Shown: piece after piece, positions 50,801-56,131 of the stretch
Layout of the letters: the number at the start of each line of letters is the position of its first letter
Position numbering within the stretch: position 1 is the stretch's first letter
NCBI GenBank assembly: GCA_964466155.1
Contig: CAYXMY010000002.1
Location: 1-56,131 of the forward strand
Reading direction: 5' to 3'
DNA from: Caenibius sp964466155
GTDB taxonomy: Bacteria; Pseudomonadota; Alphaproteobacteria; Sphingomonadales; Sphingomonadaceae
DNA: 56,131 nucleotides
The notes under the pieces: generated by a model
Databases searched by the model: none
What the model saw: the letters and a program-made list of their open reading frames with translations, nothing else
What the model was told of the DNA's origin: nothing
Translations under genes and position numbers: made by a program

Positions 50801-51670
50801 ATGAAATTTGCCCTGTCCACTTTCATGACCCCGGTCGCGGAAATGCCTGAGATTGCGCGGACTGCGGAAGAGGCGGGCTGGTCCATGGTCACCATGTCGG
50901 ACCATGTCGCCAATCCCAAGAACCTGACGACGCCTTACCCCTATACCGAGGACGGGGCGCGGCGGTGGCCGGAATTCACCGAATGGCCGGACCAATTGGT
51001 GATGATGGGGGCAATGGCCTCGGCCACGAAGACGATCCGCTTCACCACCAATGCGTTCGTGCTGCCGATGCGCAATCCCTTTCAGGTGGCCAAGGCGATT
51101 GCGACGATATCCGCCGTTTCGGGAAACCGGCAAGTGCTGACCATCGGTGTGGGCTGGTCGAAAGACGAATTTGGCCTGATGGGGCAGGATTTCCATACAC
51201 GCGGCAAGCGCTGCGACGAGATGATCGAGATCATGCGCCTGCTCTGGACCGGCGAATACGTCAGCTACAGCGGGGAGCATTATCGGTTCGATATGGTCGA
51301 AGCCAACCCGCGCCCCATCGGCCATGTGCCGATCTGGGTGGGCGGCATTTCGGCCCTGGCCTTGCGCCGCGCCGCACGCCTCGGCGATGGCTGGCTTTCG
51401 GACCTGCAGCCCGCAGCGGATATTGTGGAGAGCATCCGCAGGATTCGCGCGATGCGGCAGGAGTTCGGGCGCGATCATCTGCCGTTCGATGTCATGGCGA
51501 CCCCGATGGATGTGGGCGATCCCGATGGCCTGCGCCGGCTGGAGGATGAAGGTGTGACCCATATCATCGGCACACCGTGGCTGATGTACTATGAAGGGCC
51601 GACCACGCTCGAGCAGAAAAAGGACAGCATCAAACGCTACGCGGACGACATCATCGCCCCTTGCTCTTAA
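50801..51670 (+). CDS. Luciferase-like (LLM-class) flavin/F420-type oxidoreductase
   Basis: A 289-residue TIM-barrel protein of the bacterial luciferase-like family: MKFALSTFMTPVAEMPEIAR, GWSMVTMSDHVANPKNL, FTTNAFVLPMRNPFQVAKAI, LTIGVGWSKDEFGLMGQDFH, VPIWVGGISALALRRAARLG and DGWLS. Such enzymes use reduced FMN or F420 for monooxygenation or hydride transfer. Sphingomonads are not known for F420 in general, so an FMN-dependent role is more likely, but the sequence resembles the TIGR03619-type group. GAGAGGAG supports the start. It lies 226 bases after the monooxygenase gene in the same direction and probably acts on the same ketone/ester route. Confidence 0.88.
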   Translation: MKFALSTFMTPVAEMPEIARTAEEAGWSMVTMSDHVANPKNLTTPYPYTEDGARRWPEFTEWPDQLVMMGAMASATKTIRFTTNAFVLPMRNPFQVAKAIATISAVSGNRQVLTIGVGWSKDEFGLMGQDFHTRGKRCDEMIEIMRLLWTGEYVSYSGEHYRFDMVEANPRPIGHVPIWVGGISALALRRAARLGDGWLSDLQPAADIVESIRRIRAMRQEFGRDHLPFDVMATPMDVGDPDGLRRLEDEGVTHIIGTPWLMYYEGPTTLEQKKDSIKRYADDIIAPCS

Positions 51671-52116
51671 CGGTTCCGCGCCCGGAGCAATGACGGCAAG
51701 CTGGCGCAAATGAGCTGGGCCTCAAGCTTCTCATCGGTCGGCAGATTTGCCGCCAGCCTTTGCGGCTGCTGACCTTGATCTGAAATCGTCGGTAGCGGCA
51801 GGAGTTCGGCCCGAGATGGGGCTGCCCGATGCTGTCGCGGAACCTGTGCCCTGCCGTAAACCTTCTGCCATCTTGAACGCTGAACGGGATTGGCCACGCT
51901 GCGTGGCCGGTTCTTTCCGCTTTGCACACTCCTCCTCCCTTCTCGCTGGGCAGTGAAAATCGCCCCGCCGACATGGCCATGCTTTGCCGTTCCATGTGGT
52001 TTGACGAAATTCCATTATTGGCCTTACCAAAAATATTGACATGTCGGAATATTTGCCTGACATGAGGTAAGGCCAATGAAAAGATGGCAGTGATCGTGGA
52101 AGAAGGGTGAGGAAAA
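51671..52116. other. Upstream region of the GH2 gene
   Basis: About 446 bases without a supported gene. Its right end carries the long inverted repeat at 52017-52077. Frames on the minus strand (for example near 51700-52060) have no family resemblance. The promoter of the GH2/receptor unit should lie between about 51960 and 52110. Confidence 0.45.
52017..52077. promoter_or_regulatory. Long inverted repeat, candidate operator of the GH2 unit
   Basis: Perfect 12-bp arms ATTGGCCTTACC (52017-52028) and GGTAAGGCCAAT (52066-52077) enclose 37 bases. Inside are two further copies of TGACATG (52037-52043, 52058-52064), the first part of the palindrome GACATGTC. A TTGACA (52036-52041) could be a -35 box covered by this structure. 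The layout fits cooperative binding of a repressor or activator to paired sites, 40 bases before the GH2 start. Confidence 0.6.
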
Positions 52117-54762
52117 ATGGTGCGTCGCACGGGTGTCTTGGCGAGCATTTTCATGCTGGGTACGGCGCTGGTGGCGCATCCGATTGCTGCGCAAGAATCG
52201 CCGCGCCGCACCGTCGATCTGGGGCAGGGCTGGCGTTTCCAGCAGGGCGATCTGCCTGCACAGCCTCTTTCCCCGGTGTATGACGATGCGGCATGGCAAC
52301 CCGTCAGTCTGCCGCATACATGGAACAGGCTTGGCGAGTATCGCACCGCACGAAGCGCACAGACTGACAATTTTCAGGGTGCGGGATGGTACAGGCTGCG
52401 TTTCCCGACACCTGCAAAGCTGGATGGAAAGCGGGCGGTACTCCAGTTCGATGGCGTAGGCACGATTGCCGATGTCTGGCTCAACGGCCACTATATCGGC
52501 CAGCATAAAGGGGCCTATTCCCGCTTCCGCTTCGATGTCACCCCCTTCCTTGCCGCCACGGGCGAGAATTTGCTCGTCGTCAAAGCGGACAACAGCAAGC
52601 CCAAGCCGGGCAGTTCGACAGCCGATGTCCTGCCGATTGCGGGGGACTTCTTCCCCTATGGTGGGATTTACCGGGGCGTCTCGCTGATCGTGGCCCCGGC
52701 GGCCCATATCGATCTGCTCGATCATGCCGGGCCGGGTGTATACGCGTCGGTTGCATCCGTGGGTGAAAAATCCGCGGCGGTCGACGTCGTGACCAAGCTG
52801 CGCAACGATGAAGGCAAGGCGCACAATTTCACCGTCGTCACGACCGTTCTGGACGACAAGGGTGCGACGGTGGCATCGGCATCGGCGCCTGCCAGACTGG
52901 CGGGGGCCGACAGCACGAGCCTTCGCCAATCTCTCACCGTTCCCAATCCCCATTTGTGGCAGGGCAGGGCTGACCCCTATCTCTACAAAGTGGCGGTGGA
53001 ACTGCGCGCCGGAAGCAAGGTGGTTGACCGCGTGGAGCAACCGCTGGGCATTCGCACGTTCCACATGGACCCTGACAAGGGCTTCTTCCTCAACGGGAAA
53101 TCCGTGCCGCTTCACGGTGTATCGCGCCATCAGGATCGCGAGGGGAAGGGTTGGGCGCTATCCGATGCCGACCATGTCGAGGACATGGACCTGATCCAGG
53201 AACTGGGTGCCAACACGATCCGTTTCGCCCACTATCAGCATGCCCAGAAGTGGTTCGACCTTGCCGATCAACGGGGAATGGTGGTCTGGGCGGAGGTTCC
53301 CTATGTCAGTGCGGCTTCGTTCGATGGCGGCGATCCGTCCCGCGCTCTCGTCGACAATGCCCGCGAACAACTGATCGAACTCATCCGTCAGAACTACAAT
53401 CATCCCGCCGTGGTGACATGGAGTGTCGGCAACGAGATCGACAGCTATTCGATTTTCACCCGCAAGGCTGTGAAGGCGCGGGATCTGTTGAAGAACCTCA
53501 ACGATCTGGCGAAGCAGGAAGATCCCACTCGCCCGACCACTTTCGCCGATTGTTGCGCGGATTCGCCTTATGGCGGGCCGACCGACGCGGTGCCGCTGGT
53601 GGGCACGACGGACGTGGCCGGATATAACAGGTATCCCGGCTGGTACGGCATGAAACCGGAGGAGATGGGTCCCGAACTGGATGCCTTGCACAAGCGTTTT
53701 CCCACAGTTCCGATGTCGGTCAGCGAATATGGCGCAGGCGGCGCGTTGACGCAGCATTCGGACGATCCCGGAGGCGGAATCATCAACGCTTTCGGCCGTC
53801 CGCATCCCGAAGAATTCCAGTCGCTGGTTCATGAAGAGAACTGGCGTCAACTGAAGGCGCGGCCTTACCTTTGGGCGACCTGGGCCTGGAACATGTTCGA
53901 CTTCGCAAGCGATTTCCGCGTGGAAGGCGATGCGATCGATCTCAACGACAAGGGGCTGGTCACGTTCGACCGCAAGACGCGCAAGGACGCCTTCTATTTC
54001 TACAAGGCGAACTGGAGCAGCGACCCGGTGGTTCACGTCAACGGTCGCCGCTACGTCAATCGTGCTTACCCGGTGGCCGATATCCGGGTGTACAGCAACG
54101 CGCCAAACGCCAGCTTGCGGGTGGACGGCGCCGATCTGGGTATTCAGCCCTGCCCGGAACGGATCTGCGTGTGGCGCGATGTGGCGTTGAAACCGGGTGC
54201 GAACCGCATCGCGGCGAGCGCTGCGTTCAATGGCAAGGCGGTGACGGATGAGATCACGCTGAATGGCCCCGATCCGGTGAAGGATGGCATCCGGATCAAT
54301 GCGGGCGATCTTACCGAACAGATGTTGGGTGACGGGCGCCATTTCGGGTCCGATCACTTCTTCAAGGGGGGAGAAGCCAAGGCGCTCAATCCGAAGGATG
54401 TAACCGCCTTCTTCCCGAATGGGGCTAAGGACAAGGTGGTCGCCGGGGCGAAGGCTGCGGCATTGTACAACGGCTATCGCGAAGGGCGGTTCGGCTACGA
54501 TATTCCGATGCCGGACGGGCGCTGGCTGGTCACGCTTTCGTTCTTCGAGCCGGTGGAGACAGCCGCCGGGAAGCGGACTTTTTCGGTCAAGGCCAACGGC
54601 AAGGTCGTTCTGGCATCGGTCGATCCATTCGCCTTGGCGGGCGGTTCCCTGAAAGCGGTCGAGCGCAGCTTTCCTGTCACCGTGCAAGGGGGCCGGCTGT
54701 CGTTGTCGTTCGAGCCGGGCAAGGGACCGGCTCTCGTTTCAGCCATCGAAATCACCCGCTGA
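52117..54762 (+). CDS. Secreted glycoside hydrolase family 2 enzyme with malectin-like end
   Basis: An 881-residue exported protein. The signal peptide MVRRTGVLASIFMLGTALVA ends near AAA-Q at about 26. A galactose-binding-like domain covers about 30-190 (GAGWYRLRFPTP, ADVWLNGHYIGQHKGAYSRF). An immunoglobulin-like domain follows to about 305, then a TIM barrel with acid/base E440 (WSVGNEIDSYS) and nucleophile E537 (MSVSEYGAGGA). After it come a DUF4982-like part (about 655-710) and a malectin-like carbohydrate-binding domain (about 725-880, INAGDLTEQMLGDGRHFGSD). It is a retaining exo-glycosidase, most likely beta-galactosidase or a related activity on plant or algal glycans. It precedes a TonB receptor gene by 53 bases, as in a glycan-uptake unit. 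Confidence 0.92.
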   Translation: MVRRTGVLASIFMLGTALVAHPIAAQESPRRTVDLGQGWRFQQGDLPAQPLSPVYDDAAWQPVSLPHTWNRLGEYRTARSAQTDNFQGAGWYRLRFPTPAKLDGKRAVLQFDGVGTIADVWLNGHYIGQHKGAYSRFRFDVTPFLAATGENLLVVKADNSKPKPGSSTADVLPIAGDFFPYGGIYRGVSLIVAPAAHIDLLDHAGPGVYASVASVGEKSAAVDVVTKLRNDEGKAHNFTVVTTVLDDKGATVASASAPARLAGADSTSLRQSLTVPNPHLWQGRADPYLYKVAVELRAGSKVVDRVEQPLGIRTFHMDPDKGFFLNGKSVPLHGVSRHQDREGKGWALSDADHVEDMDLIQELGANTIRFAHYQHAQKWFDLADQRGMVVWAEVPYVSAASFDGGDPSRALVDNAREQLIELIRQNYNHPAVVTWSVGNEIDSYSIFTRKAVKARDLLKNLNDLAKQEDPTRPTTFADCCADSPYGGPTDAVPLVGTTDVAGYNRYPGWYGMKPEEMGPELDALHKRFPTVPMSVSEYGAGGALTQHSDDPGGGIINAFGRPHPEEFQSLVHEENWRQLKARPYLWATWAWNMFDFASDFRVEGDAIDLNDKGLVTFDRKTRKDAFYFYKANWSSDPVVHVNGRRYVNRAYPVADIRVYSNAPNASLRVDGADLGIQPCPERICVWRDVALKPGANRIAASAAFNGKAVTDEITLNGPDPVKDGIRINAGDLTEQMLGDGRHFGSDHFFKGGEAKALNPKDVTAFFPNGAKDKVVAGAKAAALYNGYREGRFGYDIPMPDGRWLVTLSFFEPVETAAGKRTFSVKANGKVVLASVDPFALAGGSLKAVERSFPVTVQGGRLSLSFEPGKGPALVSAIEITR

Positions 54763-54773
54763 CAAAGAGCGAT

Positions 54774-54790
54774 CCCTGCGTTGCGCAGGG
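54774..54790. terminator. Short hairpin between GH2 and receptor genes
   Basis: CCCTGCG (54774-54780), TTG, CGCAGGG (54784-54790) form a 7-bp perfect stem without a T run. It is not a proper terminator. It might reduce read-through or stabilise the upstream message within a two-gene transcript. Confidence 0.4.
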
Positions 54791-54815
54791 CAAGGGATAG
54801 GATTGGGAGAAGACA

Positions 54816-56131
54816 ATGAAAAAGCAATTCCTGGTGGCAGCCGCCATCACGGCTTTGTCGGTGCCAGTCGCCGCACAGGCCCAGAACGAAGCGCCGGTTT
54901 CGTCACGCGGTGGGATCGATGAAATCATCGTGACGGCGGAAAAGCGCGCGGCCAACGTGCAGGACGTGCCTGTGGCGATGACGGTGCTGAATGGGGAGGA
55001 GCTGGAAAAGATCGGTGGCGGCAATTTCACCGATATCGCCCGGATGGCCCCCAGCATGACATTCCAGGACGGCGGAAATCCGGCAGTCAGCACGATCTCA
55101 CTGCGCGGCGTGGGCACCTTCGCTTACGGCATCGGGGTGGAATCCAGCGTGCTGGTGATGGTGGACGATATTGCGCTGGCCCAGCAATCGCAGGCGTTGA
55201 CCGATCTCGTCGATATCGAACGGGTGGAAGTGCTGCGCGGCCCGCAAAGCACCCTGTTCGGCAAATCCGCTTCGGCGGGCGTGATTTCGGTCACGACGAA
55301 GCAGCCATCCGACAAATTCACCGCCCATGGCGAAGTCAAGGTGACCAATGACGACGAACAGCGTTATGCGCTCAGTCTGTCAGGTCCGATCACCAACACG
55401 CTTGCATTCCGGGTGAGCGGGGCGATCTCGCGTTATGACGGCAACGTGCGCAATCTTTACAACGGCAAGATGCAGAACGGCCGGAACAACGACAGCGTTT
55501 ACGCCAAGCTGCGTTGGGAACCTTCGGACAATTTCGATGCCACCCTGTTCGGACACTACAACAAAAGCCGCGGCGAATGCTGTGCGGTGCCATTTCGTTC
55601 GTTGTCTCCCAACGCGCGATTGCTGTTTATTCCTTCCCTGACGCCTGCGATATTTGCGCCCGGTATTGTCCCGAGCAAGAGCAACGTCGATGGGATATCC
55701 GATACCATTGTCCATCCCACGAGCAGGGACCGTGGGATTGCGCTCAAAATGAACTGGCGGATCGGCGATCACACGCTGACGTCGATCACCGCGCTCGATC
55801 GTTATTCGTTTCGGGATTACGGGGAAACGGATAATTCGGCGGTCGATATCCTGAGCTATCTGACCGGTGGCAAGATGCATGGCGGCGTTTCGCAACAGGG
55901 TGTCTATGGCACGCATGCATTTAGCCAGGAACTGCGGCTGACTTCGCCGGACAAGCCGTTCAAATATGTTCTGGGTGCATATTATGCGGATAACGATCTC
56001 ACCCGCACGTTCCAGCGGGGGCCGCTGGTCGCCGTGACCAATTTTGACGCGACTTCGCAATCGAAGAGCTATGCCCTGTTCGGCCAGGCCGATTGGAAAT
56101 TCGCGGACAAGGTCAGTCTTGTCGCCGGTGC
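54816..56131 (+). CDS. TonB-dependent outer-membrane receptor, 3' end beyond window
   Basis: The first 438 codons of a receptor starting at ATG 54816 with GGGAGAAG upstream. The signal peptide MKKQFLVAAAITALSVPVAA is followed by AQAQ. The TonB box is DEIIVTAEKR. The plug has VPVAMTVLNGEELEKIGGGN, ISLRGVGTFAYGIGVESSVL, VERVEVLRGPQSTLFGKSAS and AGVISVTTKQPS, then barrel strands such as FDATLFGHYNKSRGECCAVP run to the window edge with no stop. The family transports large ligands across the outer membrane. Lying 53 bases after the secreted GH2 gene, it probably takes up the sugars that enzyme binds or frees. The tandem Cys pair (GECCAV) in an extracellular loop is unusual. The remaining half of the barrel is missing only because the window ends. 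Confidence 0.92.
   Translation, partial: MKKQFLVAAAITALSVPVAAQAQNEAPVSSRGGIDEIIVTAEKRAANVQDVPVAMTVLNGEELEKIGGGNFTDIARMAPSMTFQDGGNPAVSTISLRGVGTFAYGIGVESSVLVMVDDIALAQQSQALTDLVDIERVEVLRGPQSTLFGKSASAGVISVTTKQPSDKFTAHGEVKVTNDDEQRYALSLSGPITNTLAFRVSGAISRYDGNVRNLYNGKMQNGRNNDSVYAKLRWEPSDNFDATLFGHYNKSRGECCAVPFRSLSPNARLLFIPSLTPAIFAPGIVPSKSNVDGISDTIVHPTSRDRGIALKMNWRIGDHTLTSITALDRYSFRDYGETDNSAVDILSYLTGGKMHGGVSQQGVYGTHAFSQELRLTSPDKPFKYVLGAYYADNDLTRTFQRGPLVAVTNFDATSQSKSYALFGQADWKFADKVSLVAG

Noticed and set aside
53158..54687. 509-codon open frame on the minus strand
   Set aside because: It is antisense to the GH2 gene, whose catalytic motifs are clear.
1..56131. CRISPR arrays, tRNA and rRNA genes
   Set aside because: No regularly spaced repeats, cloverleaf-like segments or conserved rRNA stretches were noticed when reading both strands; a covariance-model scan would be decisive.

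Overview
The window looks like chromosome of a sphingomonad alphaproteobacterium (Novosphingobium, Sphingobium or Sphingomonas type). The grounds are high-GC coding sequence, two large TonB-dependent receptors, an ECF sigma/anti-sigma pair, a GumB/GumC-type exopolysaccharide export pair, and a Baeyer-Villiger/flavin-oxidoreductase catabolic patch. Genus cannot be fixed from the sequence alone. No rRNA, tRNA, CRISPR array or transposase gene was seen. Ten unresolved bases (42563-42572) mark an assembly gap inside a receptor gene.

Region 1 (1-2700) is a more AT-rich, gene-poor edge. It holds two copies of one small XRE-type repressor gene facing each other in a 279-bp inverted repeat, a third XRE-like regulator, a perfect 24-bp palindrome (2181-2204), and a small secreted protein closed by a strong terminator.

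Region 2 (2793-30086) is a Wzx/Wzy-type exopolysaccharide locus. A leftward, tightly coupled set (7656 to 4425) encodes a small phosphoglycosyltransferase, a NeuD/PglD-like acetyltransferase, a DegT aminotransferase and a PPP-family phosphatase. Across a 0.9-kb gap a long rightward set starts with a PglF-like 4,6-dehydratase. It continues with an export lipoprotein, a Wzc/GumC-like tyrosine autokinase, WecB, WecC, a Wzy-like polymerase, glycosyltransferases, a Wzx flippase and a heparinase II/III-like protein. Together these predict a repeat unit begun with a diacetamido sugar (bacillosamine type) and containing ManNAcA. The distal end carries three paralogous thymidylate-kinase-like P-loop proteins in a row, a second flippase and a protein of unknown family. 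The triple kinases are the strongest candidate for undescribed biology here.

Region 3 (30154-38510) is mostly housekeeping and stress: a DedA membrane protein, the sigma/anti-sigma pair, HU, an LD-carboxypeptidase, DUF937 and DUF3597 proteins, a vitamin B6 group (YggS-type PLP protein, PdxY, amidotransferase) and a membrane diguanylate cyclase.

Region 4 (38664-56131) is nutrient capture and catabolism. It has a secreted DUF1080 protein, a tandem double-TetR regulator divergent from a TonB-dependent receptor, a CycA-type permease, a FadL-type channel, a TauE/SafE permease, and a LuxR regulator divergent from a Baeyer-Villiger monooxygenase followed by a luciferase-like oxidoreductase. It ends with a secreted GH2 enzyme preceded by a long inverted repeat, then a second TonB-dependent receptor that runs off the window.
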